Source: Lathyrus oleraceus (lineage: Eukaryota > Streptophyta > Magnoliopsida > Fabales > Fabaceae). Taken from it: a stretch of 64,000 nucleotides of DNA. Location: NCBI RefSeq assembly GCF_024323335.1, contig NC_066579.1:238127475-238191474 (forward strand). Direction: 5' to 3'. Under the pieces are notes generated by a model. It was not told the DNA's origin and did not search any database. It was given only the letters and a program-made list of their open reading frames with translations. This document shows, one piece after another, positions 1-9,685 of the stretch. The position numbers and the translations under genes were made by a program. Numbering within the stretch: position 1 is the first letter of the stretch; each line of letters begins with the position of its first letter.

Positions 1-2
1 GT

Positions 3-434
3 TCCAATGGTTATGTGTTTTGCTTAAATGGTGGCGCTGTGAGCTAGAAAAGTTCAAAGCAAGATACAATTGCTGATTCTACAACCGAGACAGAGTATAT
101 TGCTGCCTCAAGTGAAGCAAAGGAAGCTGTTTGGATCAAAAAGTTCATTAGTGAACTTGGCATAGTCCCTAGCATTGTGGATCCCATTGGTCTCTATTGT
201 GATAACAATGGTGCTATCGCACAAGCTAAGGAGCCTAGATCTCACCAACGATCCAAACACATACTCAGACGTTATCACCTCATTCGAGAGATAATAGATA
301 GAGGAGATGTGAAAATATGTAGAGTACCAACATTTGACAATATTGCTGACCCACTAACAAAGCCTCTTGCGCAGCAGAAGCATGATGGCCATACTAGATC
401 AATGTGCATTAGGGGTATGCCTGATTGGCTCTAG
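3..434 (+). pseudogene. Copia polyprotein C-terminus, RNase H domain (one in-frame stop)
   Basis: This is the end of a copia pol frame encoding RNase H, which removes the RNA strand during reverse transcription. The reading frame starting at base 3 shows the typical copia string with TEAEYIAAS-like residues (TETEYIAAS), followed by CDNNGAI and the RSKHI motif. It ends with an ADPLTKPL tail and a terminal DWL before the TAG at 432-434. Conserved acidic residues are seen in the E of TEYIAA and the D of CDNN. An in-frame TAG at 45-47 stands where copia proteins usually have Trp, which fits a G-to-A change. The 5' part is missing from the window. The domain call is secure; functional loss is inferred from the stop. 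Confidence 0.9.
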
Positions 435-448
435 TGCTAGTGGGAGAT

Positions 449-1816
449 TGTTGGTGTAAGCCCTAGAGGCCAATACTTTTGGTACTTGTATCGAATTATT
501 TATTAATTAATAAAAGGCTTTTTCTTTATTATGTTTGATTAATAAAGTCCCTAGAATAGCTAGTCCGTTTAATGTATCAAGTATGACTTAATCATGAGAT
601 CACATTAAACATAAGGACACTATTCTTAAAGTATCCGTAGTCGAGCTTTATTGTGAAGTGGGATAACATTAAAGCATTAAGACTATTATGTTTGTAGACT
701 GATGATCACATCTCATGGATCATGGATAAAGAGTTATCAAGTCTGAAACATAGGTATGAATATTAAGAGTAATATTTATACCGGATTGACCCACTATGAG
801 AATACTATATAGAAAGTTATGCAAAGTGTCATAAGTTATTCTCATGGTGATAATGGTGTAGACCACTCTTCGACCTGAAACCACTGTGGACCCTAGATGT
901 AGAGTTGAGTGCTTTATTGCTGATCCAACGTTGTCCGTAACTGGATAACCATAAAGACAGTTGATGGGTACTCCATAAAGCATGCTGAGGGACATGAGTG
1001 TCCTAGATGGAATTTGCCCATCCTGCGTAACAGGATAAATGTCTATGGGCCAAATATTGAACTGGACAAGGATGACACGGTCTATACCTTGTGTTCAATA
1101 TAGACATAAGGGCAAAGGGGTAATTATACACATAATTATTATCACAGAAGAATTTGTCAGATCACATGACATTTTCGTGACTTGGGTAGCAGTGATGTGT
1201 TGCTAGATACCGCTCACTGTTTATTATGTTAAATGCGTGATTTAATATAATTGCCAACGTCGCGAAAACCTACAGGGTCACACACAAAGGACGGATTGAT
1301 GAGAGATAGAGTAACTAAGGAACACCGTAAGGTACGGTGCACTTAAGTGGAATACGAAATATGGTAAGGTACCAAATACTTAAGTGATTTTGGCATATTA
1401 TAAGATATGGGCCAAAATACACTTAAGTGGGCTTTTTAGCTTGAAGCCCACACAAGTGGTTCTATAAATAGAACCCTTGGGTAGAAGCATTGTCACTGAG
1501 ACTCAACTCAAGTGAACTCTAATTGGAATTTGATTTCCCTCTCTCTCTCTCACTCAAAGCCTTCATTCGTACCAGCTAGCACTGAGATTGAAGGAACCCG
1601 TTCGTGTGGACTGAGTAGAGACGTTGTCATTGTTCAACGTTCGTGATCGCTCCGTGGATTTGTATCCAAGGTTTTGATCGTTACAAGAGATCTGCACCAA
1701 AGGTTTGAATCGCCACAAGAGGTAACGATTCTATCACTGATCATGCCCATTCGTAAGGATCACTAAATGGAGAAATTTTTATATTCCACTGCGCCTTGGA
1801 TGGTAATTCTCCTTCA
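449..1816 (+). repeat. 3' LTR of copia C1
   Basis: The LTR starts TGTTGGTG just after a purine-rich tract (about 440-447) that follows the pol stop. It ends at CTTCA (1816), where Athila coding sequence resumes. Its length is about 1.37 kb. It contains a TATA box near 1463 and a CT-rich microsatellite near 1531-1550, just downstream of the expected transcription start. The exact 3' end is inferred from the switch to the Athila frame, because the 5' LTR is not visible for comparison. Confidence 0.82.
1463..1470 (+). promoter_or_regulatory. TATA box of copia C1 LTR
   Basis: The sequence TATAAATA lies about 350 bp before the LTR end. It is followed about 30 bp later by a likely start region and a CT-rich leader, the usual arrangement of a copia LTR promoter. 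Confidence 0.6.
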
Positions 1817-2727
1817 ATCTGGTCGAAGACTGGAGTAGTGTGGGCTCGGGGTCTAGAGGACGAAGTCCCAGCTCCTTAGGCTCTGCCCATCCGACTTTGG
1901 CAGAACCTATTCAGATAAGCATCGTTAATCACACTAGTGATAGAGAAATGTACTTCATCCGGAATGGCAACATTCGCCCGTCGGCAAAGTCCCATAATCA
2001 GCCCCGGGTATGCAAGCACACCTGTTTTACCACCAAATTTTGTTCTGCTTATAGCCATCTTGCGCATTTCCCCTGCTATGATTGATGCTACATCCACAGA
2101 TTTGCCGATCATGATGTAATACAACAAACACCCTACATCCAAAGGGATCGTGGTGTTGTGACTCCTTGGCCGGATATTGTTCAACAGCAACACCAGAAAT
2201 GCCCTTGCTTCCAGATTCAGATTTTCTCTTTTCCATGACTTTGGAAGTCCTTGATCATTTAAGTTAAATGTTTTTCCTGCAAGGCACAAGGTAGCACTCA
2301 CCGCTGGAAGATCCCAAACATTGGCCAATTCCTGGGTACGATACTCGCACCGCTCATTCTCTCCCAAGGTGAGAGGGTTACCAAGACATGTGTTAATTGC
2401 ATCTCTGCGAAAAGAAATAATCTTACCTCTCACTCTTGTTTGGTAATTGAAAGCTACTCCCTCTTCAAGAGGCATAGCATTGGCATAAAACTCTCATACA
2501 ATATCATAATTGATTGCCGACTCTGGTTCACAAAGCTTGGTCCACCTTCTTCTCTCAAAATTTGATACCAAATTCCGATAAGTCCCACCCGATGATAAAT
2601 GGATGAACCTTTCCGGTTGGATGGTTCTCTTGATTAAGTTTTCAAATCGTTCTTCATGTTCGTCACTTGTGAACCGTCTCAATGAACGAGGAGGACCGGA
2701 AGCCGTGGTTTTTGTTCTCTTAGACAT
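1817..2727 (-). pseudogene. Athila env-like / plant transposon-associated ORF (stops, truncated by C1)
   Basis: This is a third ORF downstream of pol, of the kind called env-like in Athila. The ATG at 2727 follows a good splice acceptor. The frame runs about 300 codons with a TGA at 2494-2496 and a TAA at 1876-1878, and is then cut by the copia insertion at 1816/1817. Visible landmarks are the EFYANA string, VRGKIISF, an INTCLGNPL segment and an NNIRPRSHNTTIP stretch. These match the putative plant transposon protein domain common in legume retroelements, recalled from family knowledge and not searched. The TGA sits where relatives have Arg, so a CGA-to-TGA change fits. No membrane segment or signal peptide is evident in what remains, so a true envelope role is unproven. 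Confidence 0.8.
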
Positions 2728-2745
2728 CTGCAATAAAAATCAGAA
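2725..2745 (-). other. Putative splice acceptor before Athila env-like ORF
   Basis: On the minus strand a pyrimidine-rich run ends in TTTTATTGCAG, directly followed by ATGTCTAAG, the start codon of the env-like ORF (2727-2725). Athila-type third ORFs are thought to be expressed from a spliced subgenomic RNA. Here the AG/ATG junction would give a zero-length leader after splicing. No donor was identified. Confidence 0.5.
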
Positions 2746-2814
2746 CAACCACACAACAAACCATAAAGGGAGTTAGCAATCAACAGCATAAAACATGACA
2801 CTGGAATTTCCCAG

Positions 2815-2846
2815 TTCGCGGCGCGAAGGCCCGTTCGCGGCGCGAA
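2815..2846. repeat. Paired GC-rich palindrome module, copy 1
   Basis: Two perfect copies of TTCGCGGCGCGAA (arms TTCGCG/CGCGAA around one G) lie at 2815-2827 and 2834-2846, 19 bp apart start to start. This copy sits about 90 bp upstream, in element sense, of the env-like start codon. Confidence 0.9.
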
Positions 2847-3238
2847 CCCTGCGAACCAGGAAATTTTGAGGAGCCTTCTAGGGTTCCTAAGGTTTTCACT
2901 TCCAACAGTCATAATCACAATCCCTATCCTAATCCTAATCTAAATCCACTTTAGACATGCAAGGTTGTTTCACATAACACATTCCAATCTTAGCGAAACC
3001 CTACTTTTACCTAAGTGAGAAACCGAAAAGGAATGGGAAGAGAAAATGAAAAGAACAAACATACCTTGTTGAAGTGCACTTGATTCTTTGTTAAAAGTTA
3101 GGATTTGGGAGATGGAGAGGGAAATTTTTTATTTTGGAAGTTTGGTAGTGGGAGTGTTCAAGAGAAATTGTTGTTTGTGAAAATAGGAATGACTAGAAAA
3201 TAACCTAAACAGAAGTTAAGTGGTTTTGCCACGCACCG

Positions 3239-3318
3239 TTCGCGGGGCGAACTTTGTTCACGGCGCGAACTGAAGCCTTCCATTCAGTTCGCGGGGAGAA
3301 AGGTGATCGCGAGGCGAA
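3239..3318. repeat. Paired GC-rich palindrome modules, copies 2 and 3
   Basis: Copy 2 has arms at 3239-3251 and 3257-3269. Copy 3 has arms at 3288-3300 and 3306-3318. Start-to-start spacing is 18 bp in both. Each half is one to three bases from TTCGCGGCGCGAA, and the second half runs into CTGAA as in the gag-protease and LTR copies. The region is the untranslated spacer downstream of pol. Confidence 0.88.
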
Positions 3319-3503
3319 CTGAAGGAATTTCTGAAAAAATTAATTTGCAGTGGACAGAACCCAAGTTTCACAAAAATTAACACAACAGAAAATCATAACA
3401 GCAGGATTGAGAAAATTTAAAATGAAGACTTACAACGTTGGGTTGCCTCCCAACAAGCGCTTTGTTTAACGTCGTTTTGAGCTCGACGGTTCAATGATTA
3501 GCT

Positions 3504-5027
3504 TCATGATCCGGCTTTGTTGAGCAACTTCCTCAAGGGCTTTGTTGTCTTCAAGAGGTTCTTGATGAACCTTCGATAAAATCCGATACCACCCTTTTTC
3601 GGAACTACTTGCACAACACTCACCCGTTCACCATCGGAGATAGGACAAATCATCCCTGCCTCCAATAGTTCGACAACTTCCTTCTTTTTCAGCACTCGTA
3701 TCACTTGATTCTCCTTTTTTGTGGACAAGGTATTGCTAATGATCACCGGTTTAGTACAGTCATCACCAAGGAACACATACTTCAAATGTGGCTCTAGTTT
3801 TGGCTCTTCCACTTGCTTTGTCATATCCAAGCCTTCGTTTGTCTCTTCCTGATAAACAAGCTTTCCACAAGACTCTAATTCATGCAACACTGCTTCAATC
3901 TCTTTTCCTTCATTTTCGGTCGAAACTTTGTAGACTCCGATAAGAGATCTCTCTAATGGATTAGAAACATGAACCTGGTTTGCGATCTCCACTAGTTCCT
4001 CCTTGGTGGCATCGATTCGAAAAGAATCATGCTTATCATTAGGATGCTTTTTTGCTTCAAAAAGATTGAAGGCTACCTCTTCATCTTGCACCCTTACTTT
4101 CATTAGTCCATCATCAATGTCAATCATCATTCGGGCTATTTTCATGAATGGCCTTCCAAGAATTAGAGGAACATCACGATCCTCATCCATGTCTACTATC
4201 ACAAAATCTACCAGAAACAAGAATTTATCCACCTTCACTAACATGTCTTGAGCAACTCCATATGGTGAAGTGGTAGACTTATCAGCTAGTTGTAAAGTCA
4301 TCCTTGTAGATTTGATCTCAACATTTCCCAATCTTTTAACAATGGATAGGGGGATTAAATTGATGCTAGATCCCAAGTCAATCAAGCCATTACCCATGTA
4401 GGTGTCTCCAATGGTTACCGGTAAAACGACTCGGCCCGGATCGGATTCCTTCCTTGGAAGAGTCTTTTGAATGATGGCACTACAACGTGCATCGAGCAAG
4501 ATGGTTTCGTCTTCCACATGTCTCCTTTTCTTTGTAAGAATATCCTTCATGAACTTTGCATACCGTGGCATTTGCTCTAATGCGTCGGCAAATGGAATAT
4601 TGATTTGAAGTTGTTTGAATATGTCCATGAACCGTGCATAATGTCTAACATTATCCTTCTTTGATGGTGCGTGTGGATAGGGTAGATGTTAAACTGGAAT
4701 GACATTCACTCCTTTGTCTCTTTTTTTCTTTTTTCTTGGTTCAATTTCCTTCTTTATTTCCACTTCACACTGCTGTTCCTCCATCAATTGCTGGTTCTGC
4801 TGTTTTCGCGGCACGAAGGGAGATCGCGGCACGAACTGAGCAGTTTCTGCCACTTTCTCCTTTTCACAATCCACACCCTCGTTTTCCAATACAACATCCA
4901 TATCATTCTCTACTGTAATTTCCTCACTTTTTCCACTTGTCAACTCTCTATCGCTTCTAGTAAAAATTGCTTTACAATGCTCCTTTGGATTAGTTTGAGT
5001 GTTAGTGGAGAAAGAGGATCCCGCAGT
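3504..5027 (-). pseudogene. Athila protease with remnants of RT and RNase H (internally deleted)
   Basis: This continues the gag frame. It encodes the aspartic protease that matures the polyprotein. The catalytic loop reads DLGSSINLIP (near 4355-4385), with LGRPF downstream. After the protease, the frame enters the start of RT (MICPISD, QVVPKKGG) and then jumps straight to GFYRRFIK, which normally follows the whole RT core. The join is near 3583-3592. It then stops at 3504-3506 without RNase H or integrase. At least two large in-frame deletions are therefore implied. A TAA at 4689-4691 interrupts the stretch between gag and protease. The segment before the protease contains the FVPR-SP-FVPR repeat encoded by a palindrome module. 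Confidence 0.88.
4805..4835. repeat. Paired GC-rich palindrome module, copy 4 (within coding sequence)
   Basis: Halves lie at 4805-4817 and 4823-4835, 18 bp apart. The module is inside the gag-protease linker frame. Because 18 bp is six codons, it is translated as the repeated tetrapeptide FVPR separated by SP. The second half is followed by CTGAG. Confidence 0.87.
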
Positions 5028-6341
5028 TTATTCCGACAATTGCTTCGCAAGTTGGCCTACTTGATTTTCCAGATTCTTAATTGCTGTCTCGTTACTCTTC
5101 TGATTTGCCATGGAAGCTTGCATGAATTGTTGAAGAGTGTCCTCTAGCTTTGAATTTCCTCCTTGCGATTGTTGTCCTTGAGAATTTGGGTGTTGATAAG
5201 GATTTTGCTGCTGAAAATTTTGGTTATTGAACCTTGATGGTTGATAACCTTGATTGTTCCTTTGATAGCCTTGATTTTGATTGTTCATATAACTAACTTC
5301 TTCTAGTGGAGGGCAAAAACCGGTTGGATGATCTCCTTGACATAATTTGCAACATGCTACTTGATGTCGAACTTGAGACCCTTGAATTTCCTTCATTTGT
5401 TGTGGAAGCTTGGCCATTTGTTGAGTAAGCAACTCCACTTGTTGAGAAAGTAGCTTATTTTGAGCAAGGATGACATCATTGGTATTTAACTCAAGAACTC
5501 CCGGTTTACGTTGTGAAGGGCTACGGTCATGTTGACTTTGACGATCATTGAGTGCCATCCGGTCAATAATGACTTTAGCTTCTTCCGCATTCTTTGATAT
5601 AAGAGAGCCACCCGCGGTAGCATCCAAAAGTGTCTTGTGAGTTGATTGGAGCCCATTTAGAAAAATATGGATTTGAGTGAGCTCATCAAAACCATGACCC
5701 TTGCATTTTCTCAACATTGACTTGAATCTTTCCCAAGCCTCATTTAGAGTCTCGTTGCTTCCTTGAGTGAATACCACAATAGTCGTTTTGGCTTCCATGA
5801 ATCGGGATTGAGGGAAATATCTTTCTAAGAACTTCTCTTTTAGCAAATTCCAATCCGTCATCACTCTTGGAGCTTGATCAAGGTACCACTCTTTTGCCTT
5901 TCCCACTAAAGAGTGTGGGAACATCCTCTTGAATAATGCCTCTTCACCCGTTTCACCAATTCCCGTAGAACCCGCAATCTCATAGAATTTGATGAGATGG
6001 GTATACGGATCTTCATGGTCCATTCCGGTGAATGGATTTGCATAGAGAAGTTGGAGGATTCCGGTCTTCATCTCCGTATTCCTTCCTCCACGAGCAAATT
6101 GAGCATTCCTTCTTGGACTATTAGCGGATATTTTGGTAGGAGTGTCATCCGCCATGTTTCCGTCACAAGCCTCTACAACCACTTCTTCGATTTGAACAAG
6201 TGCGGAAGTAGATGCTTCTTCTCTCCGATTCCTCTCTTCGGCTAGTTTCCTTCTTCTTCGTGTTTTGCTATTGAGCTTTCGAAGTGTTCTTTCAATTTCG
6301 GGATCAAATTGAAATTACTCCTCGGTAGCTTTTCCTCGCAT
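5028..6341 (-). pseudogene. Athila gag (capsid and zinc knuckle; two in-frame stops)
   Basis: Gag forms the virus-like particle and binds the element RNA. The first ATG in frame is at 6341, followed eight codons later by a TAA at 6315-6317. The next stop is the TAA at 5028-5030. The capsid-like retrotransposon gag domain spans roughly residues 95-230, with YANPF, EWYLDQ and WERFKSML strings. The knuckle is CX2CX3HX4C (CKLCQGDHPTGFC, about residues 329-342), the Athila variant that is one residue shorter than the usual CX2CX4HX4C. An Asn/Gln-rich tail follows. Gag and protease share one frame from 6341 to 3504. The ATG at 6341 is chosen because it follows the leader and opens an Athila-like N-terminus. 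Confidence 0.9.
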
Positions 6342-6453
6342 GCACTAGAATCTACAAAACTAACAAACCAAGTGAAACACAAGAGGGATAGTGATAAAAG
6401 TAACAAAACTTAGAACAATGAATTATTGCAATGCTTGTAATATCGAACACCAA

Positions 6454-6471
6454 TCCCCGGAAACGGCGCCA
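6454..6471 (-). other. Primer binding site of Athila A1 (tRNA-Asp type)
   Basis: The minus strand reads TGGCGCCGTTTCCGGGGA, one base from the Athila consensus complementary to tRNA-Asp. It lies 3 nt downstream of the LTR end at 6475 in element sense, which fixes the orientation and the LTR boundary. Confidence 0.9.
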
Positions 6472-6474
6472 ATT

Positions 6475-7682
6475 TGTTGAAAAGTATACTTTCGGCAAAT
6501 ATTTTTATATCGTATCTACAGAGATTGGTTGTTATTACCGTCGTTCTATAATCCAAATTGTTATAAGTTTAAAAAGTAACCAAGTTGTTTAGTTTGAAAA
6601 GTTATCTTTTGAGTAAAATGTCACTAAAACAATAAAATGGTTTTAATCAAATGTAAAAGGCTTGGCAAGATTGGAGTTCACTATTCAAATTGCTTATGAT
6701 TCCTTATGACAACTATATAGATTCAAGATTATTGATGATGTTCAAGTATCCTCTCAATATCATTTATGTCTAAATGATATTGTGATAATCACTATATTAA
6801 TCCTTAGACGATCTCTCCACCTAACTATCAATATAGAAATCTTTAATGGTTGATACTAAAGAAGAGTAGTGAATAAATCTATCTCTACAACTTATTCACT
6901 ACTTGAAAATATATTTTAGGTCAAGACTTAAATAATCTCTTTCAACAATTACTCAAATCTAATATTCAACTTAGGGCAAAAATATCTTTCAATACATCAA
7001 CAATCTTTCATCATATATAAGAGTCAAATGAAATACATAAACAAATAGGAATAGCTACTACCTCCAATCTTGACAAAATGGGGTTTAGCTCCTCATCATC
7101 ATTTTGGAAAGCACAAGGCAATGAAGAAGATAACTCTGTTTTTCTCTCTTACAAAATATCAAACTATGAATTGAATCAATGAACAATTTCCATTATGATT
7201 TCTAAAAGGGTTGACCTTTCCTAAAATGCTCATTTTCATCCAAAGCTGAAAAGCCCCCTAAAACAGACACCGAAATGGCAAAAACACAACTGGCCTTGAA
7301 AACAGCACACTTCGCCAAAACAGCTTGCTGGATTCGCAAGCTTCGCGGCGCGAAGGGAGTTCGCAGCGCGAACTGAAGCTACTTCAGCTTCCTTGTCTTG
7401 CAAGCTTCATCCAAATAGTCTTCCAAGTGATATTCTTCAAAATTAGGCCTCCAAATTGCATTCAACACTTCTTCCAAATTATGATTATGCATTCCAAAGC
7501 TCTCTTGTCCAAAAATTCTACAAAAACTAACAAATTTGTGAAATAACTACTCAAAACAACATAAATAAAACCTAATTGCATTTATACAAAATAGTGAGAA
7601 TAACAGTGTGTAATTTACATCAAAAATTGGTAAAAGGGACCAATAAAATCATATAAAAAGTAGTACTAATTGGTCCCTAACA
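6475..7682 (-). repeat. 5' LTR of Athila A1
   Basis: In plus coordinates the LTR starts TGTTGAAAAG and ends CCCTAACA, giving TGTT/AACA termini and a length of about 1.21 kb. The inner boundary is set by the primer binding site and the outer one by the break in the G2 gag frame at 7682/7683. It carries one paired palindrome module at 7342-7372. The body is AT-rich with no ORF of note. The 3' LTR lies outside the window. Confidence 0.85.
7342..7372. repeat. Paired GC-rich palindrome module, copy 5 (in LTR)
   Basis: Halves lie at 7342-7354 (perfect TTCGCGGCGCGAA) and 7360-7372 (one change), 18 bp apart with GGGAG between them, then CTGAAG. The interval and the trailing bases closely match copy 4. 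Confidence 0.9.
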
Positions 7683-8737
7683 TCCCCCAAATTTAGTGTA
7701 CTTAGGCACTTTCATTCCCCTTGGTGCCTCGGCTTGGAGAATAAATTCAGCTAACGAGGAGGCGTACAATGGCCTTTGCAATGTAGCACCCATACCATTT
7801 CTAGCCATAATCCTTTCGACAATAGTTGTCAAATTATTTTCCACTGCTAAGTCTTCTTGTCGATGTTGATCGACAATTTGATCAACATCATGGTGTCGGT
7901 TAACCATTACCATCTGGTTACGTCCTGCGACTCCTGATTCAACGCCTTGATATTGAAGGGGTCTAAGGATTTGTCCTTCGTGGACTGTCTCATCTTCTGC
8001 TGCCCCTATCTCCATCTAAACAGGAACAGTTTGCCTAACCACTTGTGCCATCTGTCGAGCCAGTGCCCCCAAAAAATTACACAAATGTGTCAATTGATTT
8101 GCCACCTGCCTATTTGTTTCAGCAGATTCTTGTATAACTAGATTAAAAACTGTGCCCATTTGGTTGGTTAACATGTTAACCAATTCATGGTTACTATCAT
8201 CCATTTGTTGTCTCAACACCACTATTGAAGTGTTCAACATCGGCATGGTTCTGTTCTGAGTATTATTCCTAATGTTGCCCCCTTGCGCTGATCCTTGCAA
8301 GGATGAATTTGTGTTTTGGGCGTTGTCTGAAAACAGTGTTGCACTTAATGTTGACTGATATCCTGGCATTAAGGAATACGGCATTCCAAAAAGAGGATTT
8401 GTGGTGCCAAAGCGAGGCACGTAAGGTCTGAATGTTGTTATCGTTGATCCTGAACCCTCGGTGGAGGTAGAGGAATTGATGTTCCAAACGCACCCGTGGT
8501 CGACATTGTTGAGGCTGCACTTGTCATCGATGGCAAAGTGGCAACCTATGAGATTATTGTTTCCGTAGTGGATAAAGTTCCTCGTGGTACTTCATCTGTG
8601 TTAGAATCTGACATTTTCAAAGTTTCTCGTGGCTTACTATACAGTTTTCCACTTCTAAGTTTCATGCAATTTCGCAACTGCGCTAGCACTGTCCCACTGG
8701 GCGTGCCATTTTGTTTACTGTGGAAATTGGTAAACAA
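7683..8737 (-). pseudogene. G2 gag N-terminal part (frameshifted, stopped, truncated by Athila)
   Basis: The frame begins at or before MSDSNTDEVPRGTL (ATG at 8614; upstream codons stay open to 8737). It continues as a Pro/Asn/Gln-rich segment with NPLFGMPYS, a helical stretch with RQQMDD and NMLTNQMG, and ends in PRGMKVPKYTKFGG, where the capsid domain should start. Damage includes a stop near 8546, a frameshift between about 8430 and 8450, a TAG at 8016-8018, and the Athila insertion at 7683. The string before KFGG is typical of Tat-like gypsy gag. The family call rests on remembered motifs. No catalytic domain is visible in this part. Confidence 0.75.
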
Positions 8738-9685
8738 CCGCTGGTCCTCCCTAGGCCTTAAGACTAAGGGTTACTTGCAGAATTGACCAGTTGATCCTAG
8801 GACATGTGATAGTGCAAGTGTGGCTTATCCAATTCGACGAAATAACTTTGTGAGGAACGGCTCCTGACAAAGTATTAAACAAGCGCAGGTTTTTTCACAC
8901 GAACGGTTTGAACGATGTTATAGCCTATGAGTGACTCGTGACGGATAATGCTACAACATTCAAAAGATGTACATGACGAACACACTTTTGGTGAACTCTA
9001 TTATCGTAATAGAATCAGTGTCGACAGCGTAAACGACAACGTAAAGTGATAACTCAAAAGTAAATGAAATTAAAATAAAATGTTCAACGGGAACAATTGA
9101 AAAGTAAGGAAGTTGCATTGAAATAAATGTGGTGATTCACGTACATAGCACTCTTAAAAACTCTTGCTTCCTCGCGCTGGGAATGAGAAGTTTCTTACAA
9201 GTGATTTTTAGTACAAGGTGAACACCTCGAGCCCCTCGTGGGATATTATATTTATACTAAACTAAAGAAACTACCTACAGGCTAAAAACTCCTAACAAAC
9301 TAGCAGACGTCGTGCCACACGATCTACAAATCGTTCTACCCACGTCTTGCAAACTGCTCCAGATTCTGGCGCTTTTATTCTTCTTGTAACTGCTAGTCAT
9401 TTTCCAATTTCAAATTTCTCCCGCCCAGACATTTAGGGCGACACTGTCTTCTAAGCTTTTGGCATGAAAGAAAATTCTTTAAGTCCCAAGCTTCATTTTA
9501 GTCAACGGAATGGCCTGTCGACCAAGCACGCTTCTCCTGTCGGCTTTATCTCTCGACTTGTGTTTTTTTCACTCTTGCTCATCTCAGGCACATCTTCATC
9601 CTTTGATGGGGTATAATCCCCAAATTCACAAGACCCTATCACCAATTATGCTTTCAGCATGCCTTAGAGATTTCTCGTGGTAACA
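8738..9685 (-). repeat. G2 5' LTR (about 8865-9685) and leader
   Basis: The LTR starts TGTTACCACG on the minus strand at 9685. A TATA-like TATAAATATAATA lies near 9242-9255. The inner end is probably near 8865 (TTTGTCA), but no convincing primer binding site was recognised, so that boundary is tentative. The remaining bases to 8737 are leader. No gene is seen. Confidence 0.6.

Larger units (their letters stand above)
1..1816 (+). mobile_element. Ty1/copia retrotransposon C1, 3' end (RNase H tail plus 3' LTR)
   Basis: The window opens inside a Ty1/copia element read on the plus strand. The visible parts are the C-terminal RNase H of the polyprotein, a short purine-rich tract and a complete 3' LTR. 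The 5' part lies outside the window. Immediately after the LTR, the sequence becomes the minus-strand env-like ORF of an Athila element, so C1 is inserted in that ORF. The flank at 1817-1821 (ATCTG) is the expected right target duplication; its partner is out of view. The copia lineage is not assigned with confidence. Confidence 0.9.
2729..3503 (-). other. Athila non-coding spacer between pol and env-like ORF
   Basis: About 775 bp has no usable frame. It begins (minus strand) just after the pol stop with a region around 3425-3480 that includes the string GGGAGGCAACCC, familiar from Athila elements at this place. It contains three of the five paired GC-rich palindrome modules, annotated separately, in otherwise AT-rich sequence. 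Confidence 0.7.
1817..7682 (-). mobile_element. Athila-type Ty3/gypsy element A1, 5' LTR through env-like ORF
   Basis: Read on the minus strand, the order is 5' LTR (7682-6475), a tRNA-Asp-type primer binding site, gag, protease, fragments of pol, a long untranslated spacer, and an env-like ORF cut by copia C1 at 1816/1817. The CX2CX3HX4C gag knuckle, the DLGSS protease and the extra 3' ORF are Athila traits. Reverse transcriptase core, most of RNase H, and integrase are deleted, so the copy could not move on its own. A1 lies in the gag of element G2. The flank at 7683-7687 (TCCCC) is the expected right target duplication. Confidence 0.88.
7683..9685 (-). mobile_element. Ty3/gypsy element G2, 5' LTR and 5' half of gag
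   Basis: Read on the minus strand, this is an LTR starting TGTTACCACG at 9685, a leader, and a gag frame broken at 7683 by Athila A1. The right end is fixed because the O1 gag resumes exactly at 9686 (MTYAEL string, also found in O2). Gag content resembles Tat-related gypsy elements of legumes (LAEFILQAEAPRGMKVPK). The downstream part of G2 lies outside the window, beyond the nested elements to the left. Confidence 0.8.

Noticed and set aside
4686..5147. 153-residue plus-strand frame in the Athila gag-protease region
   Set aside because: It is the antisense shadow of the Lys/Glu-rich linker and gag end on the minus strand.
8851..8865. Primer binding site for G2 next to TTTGTCA
   Set aside because: The sequence after the candidate LTR end does not resemble the complement of any plant tRNA 3' end that I could recognise, so no site is annotated.
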